DNA of 64,000 nucleotides. Origin: Pseudooceanicola marinus. GTDB taxonomy: Bacteria; Pseudomonadota; Alphaproteobacteria; Rhodobacterales; Rhodobacteraceae. Every line of letters starts with the position of its first letter. Within the stretch, counting starts at the first letter, position 1. The notes beneath the pieces were generated by a model, which had not been told where the DNA came from, did not search any database, and saw only the letters and a program-made list of their open reading frames with translations. The stretch covers positions 434,001-498,000 of the forward strand of contig NZ_PGTC01000018.1 in NCBI RefSeq assembly GCF_002786295.1, read 5' to 3'. A program made the translations under genes and the position numbers. Positions 57,143-64,000 of the stretch are shown in pieces.

Positions 57143-57214
57143 ACGCCGCCCTCTCCTCCTCCCTGGGCGCGCGTTGTTCCCGGAGATGCCTCTCCTCCTC
57201 CCTGGCATCTCCGG
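57143..57214 (+). ncRNA. Cuckoo-type sRNA unit 4 (hairpins 7-8)
   Basis: Hairpin 7 (ACGCCGCCC / GGGCG-C-GCGT, one bulged base) and hairpin 8 (identical to hairpin 6) carry the same loop. Confidence 0.85.
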
Positions 57215-57256
57215 ACCTACATAGGGGACGTTCCGAAAGGTCCATCCCGAGTCTTT

Positions 57257-57329
57257 CGCCGCTCTCTCCTCCTCCCTGAGCGGTGATGCCAAGACCGGCG
57301 GGAGCTCTCCTCCTCCCTGCTCCCGCCGG
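57257..57329 (+). ncRNA. Cuckoo-type sRNA unit 5 (hairpins 9-10)
   Basis: Hairpin 9 (CGCCGCTC / GAGCGGTG, one G-U pair) and hairpin 10 (identical to hairpin 4) carry the same loop. Confidence 0.85.
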
Positions 57330-57345
57330 ACGCTTGGCCCCCCAT

Positions 57346-57431
57346 ACGCGGCCCCTCTCCTCCTCCCTGGGTCCGCGTTGAATGACGGCGGCGCTCTCTC
57401 CTCCTCCCTGAGCGCCGCCGTTTTTCTTTTT
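57346..57431 (+). ncRNA. Cuckoo-type sRNA unit 6 (hairpins 11-12)
   Basis: Hairpin 11 (ACGCGGCCCC / GGGTCCGCGT, one mismatch) and hairpin 12 (ACGGCGGCGCTC / GAGCGCCGCCGT, 12 bp) carry the same loop; hairpin 12 is also the terminator of the array. Confidence 0.85.
57385..57431 (+). terminator. Terminator of the DUF1127-sRNA transcript
   Basis: A 12-bp perfect stem (hairpin 12) is followed directly by TTTTTCTTTTT, a strong rho-independent end for the whole locus. It uses the 13-nt anti-Shine-Dalgarno loop. Confidence 0.92.
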
Positions 57432-57512
57432 CAGGACATGAGAAACGCGGACGGGGCGCTGCCCTTCTTCGCTGGCACCATCCAACGGGTGTTCTCCGGG
57501 GCGCAGGTCAGC

Positions 57513-57547
57513 TCCGTGAGTATTTCCGACAAGGTGAAGCAGGGGGC
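57513..57547 (+). repeat. Dispersed intergenic repeat, copy R10
   Basis: CCGTGAGTATTTCCGACAAG followed by GTGAAGCAGGGGG, in the 263-bp gap between the sRNA array and the convergent uvrD gene. A short hairpin with TTTT on the minus strand (about 57600-57622) may end uvrD. Confidence 0.7.
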
Positions 57548-57694
57548 AGCGAAATACGGGGGCATCGGGCCGCACGGGATCGGGCGGTCCAACTGCTCTT
57601 GGCAAAAGTAGGCCACCCTACAGCCGGGCTGCGGCTGCGGCGTCCTTTCGGGGGACATCAGAGCGGGGTGGCCACGGGATGTGGCCAGGCGCCC

Positions 57695-60232
57695 TCAGAA
57701 GGGCACGTCGTCCGGGTTGGTGACGAATTTCGCCACGACCTTCTTCACCCCGGCCTTGTCGAAGGCGATCTCGAGCTTGTCGCCCTCGACGCCCAGGATC
57801 TCGCCATAGCCGAATTTCTGGTGGAAGACCCGTTCGCCCACCGTGTGGGCCGAGGCCGCCGTCATGTCGATGACCGAGCCGCGGGTTTCGCGCGGCTGGC
57901 TGACCGGGCGGTCAGAGGCACGCGCCTGCATCCGGCGCCAGCCGGGGGAGTTGTAGACATTGGTCTCCGCCATGCGGCTTTCCATGCCAGATTGCACCGA
58001 TCCGCCCGAGGCCGCGCCATAGCCGCCGCCGTAAAGGCCCGGCGGCGTCAGCACCTCCACGTCCTCCTCGGACAACTCGTCGATGAAGCGCGAGGGCAGC
58101 TGGCTTTGCCATTGCCCGAAGACCCGCCTGTTGCCGGCAAAGGAGATCGTGCAGAGTTCCTCGGCGCGGGTGATGCCGACATAGGCCAGGCGGCGTTCTT
58201 CCTCCAGGCCCTTGAGGCCCGATTCGTCCATGGAGCGCTGCGAGGGGAACAGCCCGTCTTCCCAGCCCGGCAGGAAGATCACCGGGAATTCCAGCCCCTT
58301 GGCGGCGTGAAGGGTCATGATCGAGACCTTGGGCTCGTCCCCCGACTGCTCATTGTCCATCACCAGGCTGACATGTTCGAGGAACCCCTGAAGGTTGTCG
58401 AAATTGTCCAGCTGGCTGACCAGTTCCTTGAGGTTTTCCAGCCGTCCTGGCGCCTCAGGAGTCTTGTCGTTCTGCCACATCTCCGTGTAGCCCGACTCGT
58501 CCAGGATCTGTTCGGCCAGCTCGACATGGGAAAACGGCGCCTGCGGGCGGTCGTCGTCCATCACCACGTCATCCTCGTCCGCCAGGGTCGTGGCGGTGGC
58601 ATGCAGCCGCGCCACCTCGTGCCAGCGGTCGATCTGGTCGATGAACAGCGACAGCTGCGCCGCGCCCTTGCCGGTCAGTCCCTTGTCCTGCAGCAGGATT
58701 CGCGCCCCATCCAGCAGCGAGGTGCCGTTTGCGCGCGCCACCATCTGGATCTTCTGCCGGGCCTTGTCGCCCAAGCCCCGCTTGGGGGTATTGACGATGC
58801 GCTCGAACGCCAGGTCATCGGCGGGCGATGTCACCAGGCGGAAATAGCCCATGGCATCGCGAATCTCGAGCCGTTCATAGAATCGCGGGCCGCCGATCAC
58901 CTTGTACGGCAGACCGATGGTCAGGAATCGATCCTCGAAAGCGCGCATCTGGTGCGAGGCGCGCACGAGAATCGCCATGTCGTCCGCGGAATAGGGGCGC
59001 AGGCCCCGCGTGCCCTTTTCCAGTGCCTCGATCTCGTCCCCGATCCAGCGGGCTTCCTCGTCCCCGTCCCAGTGGCCGATCAGGCGCAGCTTCTCGCCCT
59101 CCTCCGCCTGGGTCCAGAGCGTCTTGCCCAGCCGATTCTCGTTGCCGGAAATCACCGAGGTCGCGGCGGCCAGGATATGCGGGGTGGAGCGATAGTTCTG
59201 TTCCAGACGGACCACCTTGGCGCCCGGAAAATCCTTTTCGAACCGCAGGATATTGCCCACTTCGGCGCCGCGCCAGCCATAGATCGACTGGTCGTCGTCC
59301 CCCACGCAGCAGATGTTCTTGTGCCCGCCGGCCAGCAGGCGCAGCCACATGTACTGTGCCACGTTGGTATCCTGGTATTCGTCGACCAGGATGTACTTGA
59401 ACCACCGCTGGTACTGGGCCAGCAGGTCGGGATGGGCCTGGAAGATGGTGACCATGTGGACAATAAGGTCACCGAAATCGACGGCGTTCAGCTCTAGTAG
59501 GCGGCGCTGATATTGTTCGTAGAGTTCGGTTCCGATGTTGTTGAATGAGGCGGCTTCGGCTGCGGGCACTTTCCCAGGTGTCCAGCAGCGGTTTTTCCAG
59601 TGGTCGATGAGACCTGCAAGCTGCCTCGCTGTCCAACGTTTCTCGTCAATGCCGGCGGCCGTGATCAGTTGTTTGAGCAGGCGCTGTTGATCATCGCTAT
59701 CAAGAATTGTGAAATTCGATTTGAGGTGTAGCCCGCCCCCCCAACCTACTCGCTCGTTTGCGCCTATGTCTTCCAACACCGCGTTTGGGTGCGGTTGTGT
59801 CTTAGGTTGCGCAGCCAGGGCTTTCTCCGAGATCAGCTCTGCGTGGCGTCTCAGTAGCTTAACGCAGATCGCATGGAAGGTTCCCATCCAAGGCAGTGGA
59901 GCGTTGACGTCGTAGGGCGTGACTGCAAGTCGAGTTTTCATCTCCTTGGCTGCCTTGTTGGTGAAGGTCACCGCCAAGATCTCGTCCGGTCGTGCGCGCC
60001 CAGTCGTGATCAGATGCGCCACGCGCGCCATCAGGGCCTTGGTCTTGCCCGTGCCGGCACCGGCCAGCATCAGGACGGGGCCGTCCAGCGTTTCCACCGC
60101 CTCGCGCTGCGCCGGGTTCAGGTCGTCCAGATAGGCCGTGCTGCGCATCCCCGCCATCGCCTGCTGGCTGAGGGATCCACGTGCGGGGGCGGCGGCCGCT
60201 TCGAAAGCGTCGTCTTCGGAATAACTGCTCAT
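57695..60232 (-). CDS. uvrD: ATP-dependent DNA helicase UvrD/PcrA
   Basis: The 845-aa protein is a superfamily 1A 3'-5' helicase. Motif I is LAGAGTGKTKALMARVA, motif Ia VTFTNKAAKEMKTRL, motif II YILVDEYQDTN, motif III CVGDDDQSIYGWRGA, motif IV VRLEQNYRS, motif V MTLHAAKGLEFP and motif VI RRLAYVGITRA; the C-terminus has the tudor-like end VFHQKFGYGEILGVEGDKLEIAFDKAGVKKVVAKFV. It acts in nucleotide-excision and mismatch repair. Residues about 98-258 are encoded by codons rare elsewhere in the window (CTA, AGA, ATA, GTA, ACA), with about 55 percent GC. The ATG at 60232 matches the family start. Confidence 0.95.
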   Translation of the reverse strand: MSSYSEDDAFEAAAAPARGSLSQQAMAGMRSTAYLDDLNPAQREAVETLDGPVLMLAGAGTGKTKALMARVAHLITTGRARPDEILAVTFTNKAAKEMKTRLAVTPYDVNAPLPWMGTFHAICVKLLRRHAELISEKALAAQPKTQPHPNAVLEDIGANERVGWGGGLHLKSNFTILDSDDQQRLLKQLITAAGIDEKRWTARQLAGLIDHWKNRCWTPGKVPAAEAASFNNIGTELYEQYQRRLLELNAVDFGDLIVHMVTIFQAHPDLLAQYQRWFKYILVDEYQDTNVAQYMWLRLLAGGHKNICCVGDDDQSIYGWRGAEVGNILRFEKDFPGAKVVRLEQNYRSTPHILAAATSVISGNENRLGKTLWTQAEEGEKLRLIGHWDGDEEARWIGDEIEALEKGTRGLRPYSADDMAILVRASHQMRAFEDRFLTIGLPYKVIGGPRFYERLEIRDAMGYFRLVTSPADDLAFERIVNTPKRGLGDKARQKIQMVARANGTSLLDGARILLQDKGLTGKGAAQLSLFIDQIDRWHEVARLHATATTLADEDDVVMDDDRPQAPFSHVELAEQILDESGYTEMWQNDKTPEAPGRLENLKELVSQLDNFDNLQGFLEHVSLVMDNEQSGDEPKVSIMTLHAAKGLEFPVIFLPGWEDGLFPSQRSMDESGLKGLEEERRLAYVGITRAEELCTISFAGNRRVFGQWQSQLPSRFIDELSEEDVEVLTPPGLYGGGYGAASGGSVQSGMESRMAETNVYNSPGWRRMQARASDRPVSQPRETRGSVIDMTAASAHTVGERVFHQKFGYGEILGVEGDKLEIAFDKAGVKKVVAKFVTNPDDVPF

Positions 60233-60387
60233 GCGCGCCAGAATAACGAAAAGCGGCACTGAGGAAAAGAGACGTTCCCACTCTGTTCCTGTGCTTTTCG
60301 TGCGCATCCGGCCACGGCGCCAGACGCATGGCTGCGCCAAGGTCCGTCACAGCGCCCGGAACAGCAAAGGCCACTCCGGCTGAGTGT

Positions 60388-60460
60388 TTGCGCAATCAAG
60401 CTATTCGCCAGACGGGATAATTGTTCACGCAAATTACTTCCAGACTTGCGCTGCGTTGCG
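60388..60460. promoter_or_regulatory. TTGCG-rich region upstream of pyruvate carboxylase gene
   Basis: The palindrome TTGCGCAA (60388-60395), CGCAAA (60428-60433) and TTGCG at 60446 and 60456 cluster in the 296-bp divergent gap. They faintly resemble the TTTGC-type boxes of RamB/PccR acyl-CoA regulators known to control carbon metabolism in related bacteria. No core promoter is certain. Confidence 0.25.
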
Positions 60461-60528
60461 GCATCGCGTTTGCTGTCGGAAAGGACGGCGCCCGCGCCGC
60501 GACCCTAGCCTGCAGACGAGGAGCAGAC

Positions 60529-63500
60529 ATGGCCGAATTCCAGAAAATTCTCATCGCGAACCGGGGCGAAATCGCCATCCGGATCATGCGTGCGGCAAAT
60601 GAGATGGGCAAGAAAACCGTCGCCATCTATGCCGAGGAGGACAAGCTGGGGCTACATCGCTTCAAGGCGGACGAGGCCTACAAGATCGGGGAAGGCCTGG
60701 GCCCTGTCGCCGCCTACCTGTCGATCGAGGAGATCATCCGCGTCGCCAAGATGTCCGGCGCCGATGCGATCCACCCGGGCTACGGACTGCTGTCGGAGAA
60801 CCCTGAGTTTGTCGACGCCTGTGTCGCCGCCGGCATCACCTTCATCGGACCCCGGGCCGAAACCATGCGGGCGCTTGGCGACAAGGCCAGCGCGCGCAAG
60901 GTGGCCGTCGCCGCCGGCGTGCCGGTGATTCCCGCGACCGAAGTGCTGGGCGACGATTTCGACGCCATCGAGAAAGAGGCGGGCGAGATCGGCTATCCCC
61001 TGATGCTGAAGGCCAGCTGGGGCGGCGGCGGGCGCGGCATGCGTCCGATCAACGGCCCCGAGGAACTGAAGGAAAAGGTGCTGGAAGGCCGGCGCGAGGC
61101 CGAGGCCGCCTTCGGCAATGGCGAGGGCTACCTGGAGAAGATGATCACCCGCGCCCGCCACGTCGAGGTGCAGATCCTAGGCGACCAGCAGGGGCATATC
61201 TACCACCTCTACGAACGTGACTGTTCGGTGCAGCGCCGTAACCAGAAGGTCGTGGAACGCGCCCCCGCCCCGTACCTCAGCGAGGCGCAGCGCGAGGAGA
61301 TCTGCGAGCTGGGCCGCAAGATCTGTGCACATGTGAATTACGAATGCGCCGGCACGGTCGAATTCCTGATGGATATGGACACCGGCGCCTTCTACTTCAT
61401 CGAGGTGAACCCCCGCGTGCAGGTGGAACATACCGTCACCGAGGAAGTGACCGGTATCGACATCGTGCAGGCGCAGATCATGATCGCCGAGGGCAAGAGC
61501 CTGTCGGAGGCCACCGGCAAGGCCAGCCAGTACGACGTGCGCCTGACCGGCCACGCCCTGCAGACCCGGATTACCACCGAAGATCCGCAGAACAACTTCA
61601 TCCCCGACTATGGCCGCATCAGCGCCTATCGCTCCGCCACCGGGATGGGCATCCGCCTGGACGGCGGCACGGCCTACGCAGGCGGGGTCATCACCCGTTA
61701 CTACGACAGCCTGCTGGTGAAGGTGACGGCCAGCGCCCAGACGCCCGAGAAGGCCATCGCGCGGATGGACCGAGCCCTGCGCGAATTCCGCATCCGGGGC
61801 GTTTCCACCAACATCGCCTTCGTGCAGAACCTGCTGAAGCACCCGACCTTCCTCAACAACCAATACACAACGAAGTTCATCGACACGACGCCGGAGCTGT
61901 TCGACTTCCGCACCCCTGCCGACCGGGGCACCAAGGTGCTGACCTACATCGCCGACGTGACGGTGAACGGGCACCCGGAAACCAAGGGACGCGCCGGCCT
62001 GCCCGAGGGGTTCAAGCTGCCCAGCCCGCCGCCCGCCGGGCCGGAGGTGCCCCCCGGTTCGAAGACCCTGCTGGACGAGAAGGGCCCGAAGGCCGTGGCG
62101 GATTGGATGCTGGCGCATGAGCCGCTGCTGATCACCGACACGACCATGCGCGACGGCCACCAGTCGCTGCTGGCCACCCGCATGCGCTCGGTCGACATGA
62201 TCCGCGCCGCGCCCAGCTATGCCTCGAACCTCAGCCAGCTGTTCAGCCTGGAATGCTGGGGCGGTGCCACCTTCGACGTTGCTTTCCGTTTCCTGCAGGA
62301 AGATCCTTGGCAGCGGCTGCGCGACATCCGGGCCGCCTGCCCCAATATCCTGACCCAGATGCTGCTGCGCGGGTCCAACGGCGTGGGCTACACCAACTAC
62401 CCCGACAACGTGGTGCAATCCTTCGTGAAACAGGCCGCCGAGACCGGCATGGACGTCTTCCGCGTCTTCGACAGCCTGAACTGGGTGGAAAACATGCGCG
62501 TCGCCATGGACGCGGTGATCGACACCGGCAAGATCTGCGAAGGCACCGTCTGCTACACCGGCGACATCCTGAACCCCGACCGGGCGAAGTATGACCTGAA
62601 ATACTACGTCGCCATGGCGAAGGAGCTGGAGGCCGCCGGCGCCCATGTGCTGGGTGTGAAGGACATGGCGGGCCTGCTGAAACCCTCCGCGGCGCGGGTG
62701 CTGTTCAAGGCGCTGAAGGACGAGATCCAGATCCCGATCCACTTCCACACCCATGACACCTCGGGCATCGCGGGCGCCACCATCCTGGCCGCCGCCGAGG
62801 CCGGCGTGGATGCCGCCGATGCGGCGATGGACAGCTTCTCGGGCAATACCTCGCAGCCGACGCTCGGCTCGATCGTCGAGGCGCTGATGTTCACCGACCG
62901 CGACACCGGGCTGGACATCGAGCAGATCCGCCAGATGTCGGATTACTGGGAAGCAGTGCGGGCGCAATACGTGGCCTTCGAATCCGGCATGCAGGCCCCC
63001 GCATCGGAGGTCTACCTGCACGAAATGCCCGGCGGCCAGTTCACCAATCTGAAGGCACAGGCCCGGTCGATGGGGCTGGAAGAACGCTGGCACGAGGTGG
63101 CGCACACCTATGCCCAAGTGAACCAGATGTTCGGCGACATCGTGAAGGTCACGCCCTCGTCCAAGGTGGTGGGCGACATGGCCCTGATGATGGTCAGCCA
63201 GGGCCTGACCCGCGAGGAGGTCGAGGACCCGGATCGCGAAATTTCCTTCCCCGACAGCGTGATCGACATGATGCGCGGCAACCTGGGCCAGCCCCCGGGC
63301 GGCTTCCCGCCCGCGCTGGTGGCCAAGATCCTGAAGGGCGAGGCGCCCAATACGGAACGCCCCGGCGCCCATCTGCCCCCCGTCGATTTCGAGGCGGTGC
63401 GCCGCGAAATCTCCGAAAAGCTCGGCGGGCGGGAGATCGACGACGAGGACGTCAATTCCTACCTGATGTACCCCAAAGTCTTCCTCGACTACGCCACGCG

Positions 63501-63972
63501 CCACGAGCTCTACGGCCCCGTCCGCACCCTGCCCACGAAGACCTTCTTCTACGGCATGGAACAGGGTGAGGAGATCTCGGCGGAAATCGACCCGGGCAAG
63601 ACGCTGGAGATCCGGCTGCAGGCCGTGGGCGAAACCCATGAGGACGGCGAGGCACGGGTCTTCTTCGAGCTGAACGGCCAGCCCCGCGTGATCCGCGTGG
63701 CCGACCGCTCCGCCACCGGCGGCGCGGCGGCGCGGCCCAAGGCGGACCCGACGAACGCTGCCCATGTGGCCGCGCCGATGCCGGGCGTCGTGGCCTCCAT
63801 CGGGGTCAACGCAGGCCAGGCGGTCAAGCAGGGCGACCTGATCCTGACCATCGAGGCGATGAAGATGGAAACCGGCCTGCACGCCGACCGCGACGGCACG
63901 ATCAAGGCCGTGCATGTCACCCCGGGCGCGCAGATCGACGCCAAGGACCTGCTGGTGGAATACGAGGAGTGA
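60529..63972 (+). CDS. pyc: Pyruvate carboxylase
   Basis: The 1147-aa single-chain enzyme makes oxaloacetate from pyruvate. Domains in order: biotin carboxylase (1-450; ILIANRGEIAIRIMRAANEMG, ATP-grasp KASWGGGGRGM, FIEVNPRVQVEHTVTEE), carboxyltransferase (about 530-830; DTTMRDGHQSLLATRMR with metal ligands, and HFHTHDTSGI), the tetramerisation region, and the biotinyl domain with EAMKMET (Lys1112). The ATG at 60529 is preceded by GAGGAG. It is divergent from uvrD. Anaplerosis by pyc is usual in Rhodobacterales. Confidence 0.97.
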   Translation: MAEFQKILIANRGEIAIRIMRAANEMGKKTVAIYAEEDKLGLHRFKADEAYKIGEGLGPVAAYLSIEEIIRVAKMSGADAIHPGYGLLSENPEFVDACVAAGITFIGPRAETMRALGDKASARKVAVAAGVPVIPATEVLGDDFDAIEKEAGEIGYPLMLKASWGGGGRGMRPINGPEELKEKVLEGRREAEAAFGNGEGYLEKMITRARHVEVQILGDQQGHIYHLYERDCSVQRRNQKVVERAPAPYLSEAQREEICELGRKICAHVNYECAGTVEFLMDMDTGAFYFIEVNPRVQVEHTVTEEVTGIDIVQAQIMIAEGKSLSEATGKASQYDVRLTGHALQTRITTEDPQNNFIPDYGRISAYRSATGMGIRLDGGTAYAGGVITRYYDSLLVKVTASAQTPEKAIARMDRALREFRIRGVSTNIAFVQNLLKHPTFLNNQYTTKFIDTTPELFDFRTPADRGTKVLTYIADVTVNGHPETKGRAGLPEGFKLPSPPPAGPEVPPGSKTLLDEKGPKAVADWMLAHEPLLITDTTMRDGHQSLLATRMRSVDMIRAAPSYASNLSQLFSLECWGGATFDVAFRFLQEDPWQRLRDIRAACPNILTQMLLRGSNGVGYTNYPDNVVQSFVKQAAETGMDVFRVFDSLNWVENMRVAMDAVIDTGKICEGTVCYTGDILNPDRAKYDLKYYVAMAKELEAAGAHVLGVKDMAGLLKPSAARVLFKALKDEIQIPIHFHTHDTSGIAGATILAAAEAGVDAADAAMDSFSGNTSQPTLGSIVEALMFTDRDTGLDIEQIRQMSDYWEAVRAQYVAFESGMQAPASEVYLHEMPGGQFTNLKAQARSMGLEERWHEVAHTYAQVNQMFGDIVKVTPSSKVVGDMALMMVSQGLTREEVEDPDREISFPDSVIDMMRGNLGQPPGGFPPALVAKILKGEAPNTERPGAHLPPVDFEAVRREISEKLGGREIDDEDVNSYLMYPKVFLDYATRHELYGPVRTLPTKTFFYGMEQGEEISAEIDPGKTLEIRLQAVGETHEDGEARVFFELNGQPRVIRVADRSATGGAAARPKADPTNAAHVAAPMPGVVASIGVNAGQAVKQGDLILTIEAMKMETGLHADRDGTIKAVHVTPGAQIDAKDLLVEYEE

Positions 63973-63980
63973 GGGGACGG

Positions 63981-64000
63981 CAGGGGGCGCTGCCCCCGCC
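63981..64000 (+). repeat. GC hairpin at the window end, possible start of another repeat copy
   Basis: GGGGGCGCTGCCCCC follows the pyc stop. The same hairpin precedes copies R3 and R4, so another copy may begin here, but the window ends. Confidence 0.4.

Noticed and set aside
56841..57421. Regular repeats resembling a CRISPR array.
   Set aside because: The constant part is only about 15 nt, it is always the loop of a hairpin, the flanks are self-complementary rather than unique spacers, and there are no cas genes.
56835..57605. A 256-codon minus-strand frame across the hairpin array, encoding repeated GREEER-type residues.
   Set aside because: The repeats are the reverse complement of the anti-Shine-Dalgarno loops; the hairpin stems and the terminator are on the plus strand and explain the sequence. 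No ribosome binding site or domain supports a protein.
61177..63915. A 912-codon minus-strand frame opposite pyc.
   Set aside because: It is a shadow of pyc, caused by the rarity of stop codons in the antisense of GC-ending codons.

Overview
The window is high-GC alphaproteobacterial chromosome, almost certainly from Rhodobacterales (the Rhodobacter/Roseobacter group). The evidence is the gene content and order (a dcw cell-division cluster running into lpxC-bamD-recN, cobS/cobT, DUF2484, a long Q/P-rich FtsZ tail), the very strong GC bias at third codon positions, and a DUF1127 gene followed by anti-Shine-Dalgarno hairpins of the Rhodobacter CcsR ('cuckoo RNA') type. I saw no rRNA or tRNA gene, insertion sequence, prophage or CRISPR array.

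Layout. 1-8.8 kb: the end of pepN, an unknown gene, gatB, a thioesterase-like gene, a DUF4177 gene, bolA, a J-domain protein, a PiT phosphate transporter with a Pho-box-like upstream repeat, and a glycosyltransferase. 8.9-18.3 kb: a divergent tannase-family protein, an ECF sigma/anti-sigma pair, cobaltochelatase cobS and cobT with a small exported protein between them, an aminopeptidase P and a DUF427 protein. 18.5-24.3 kb (minus strand): a CLC channel, recN, bamD and lpxC. 24.5-54.1 kb: the dcw cluster on the minus strand (mraZ, rsmH, ftsL, ftsI, murE, murF, mraY // murD // ftsW, murG, murC, two small membrane proteins, murB, ddl, ftsQ, ftsA, ftsZ). It is split between mraY and murD by a glucose/mannose-type ABC transporter operon and a divergent two-component system, and between murD and ftsW by a flavoprotein gene and a small exported protein. 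54.1-56.1 kb: an 880-bp, repeat-rich region upstream of mraZ, then mrp. 56.1-57.4 kb: a DUF1127 gene followed by twelve hairpins that all present the same 13-nt loop. 57.7-64 kb: uvrD/pcrA, with a segment of foreign-looking codon use, and a complete pyruvate carboxylase gene.

How parts work together. The Mur enzymes, MraY and MurG make lipid II; FtsW, FtsI, FtsQ and FtsL act at the septum organised by FtsZ and FtsA; LpxC and BamD build the outer membrane. The response regulator/histidine kinase pair probably controls the divergent sugar transporter. The small DUF1127 protein and the hairpin array should form one transcript that is processed into about six two-hairpin sRNAs, whose loops could pair with ribosome binding sites or imitate the 16S rRNA tail.

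The most interesting items are the enlarged cuckoo-RNA array (12 hairpins, about 6 sRNAs), three different phased repeat arrays plus a possible attenuator upstream of mraZ, a dispersed intergenic repeat family with at least ten copies, and the interrupted dcw cluster.
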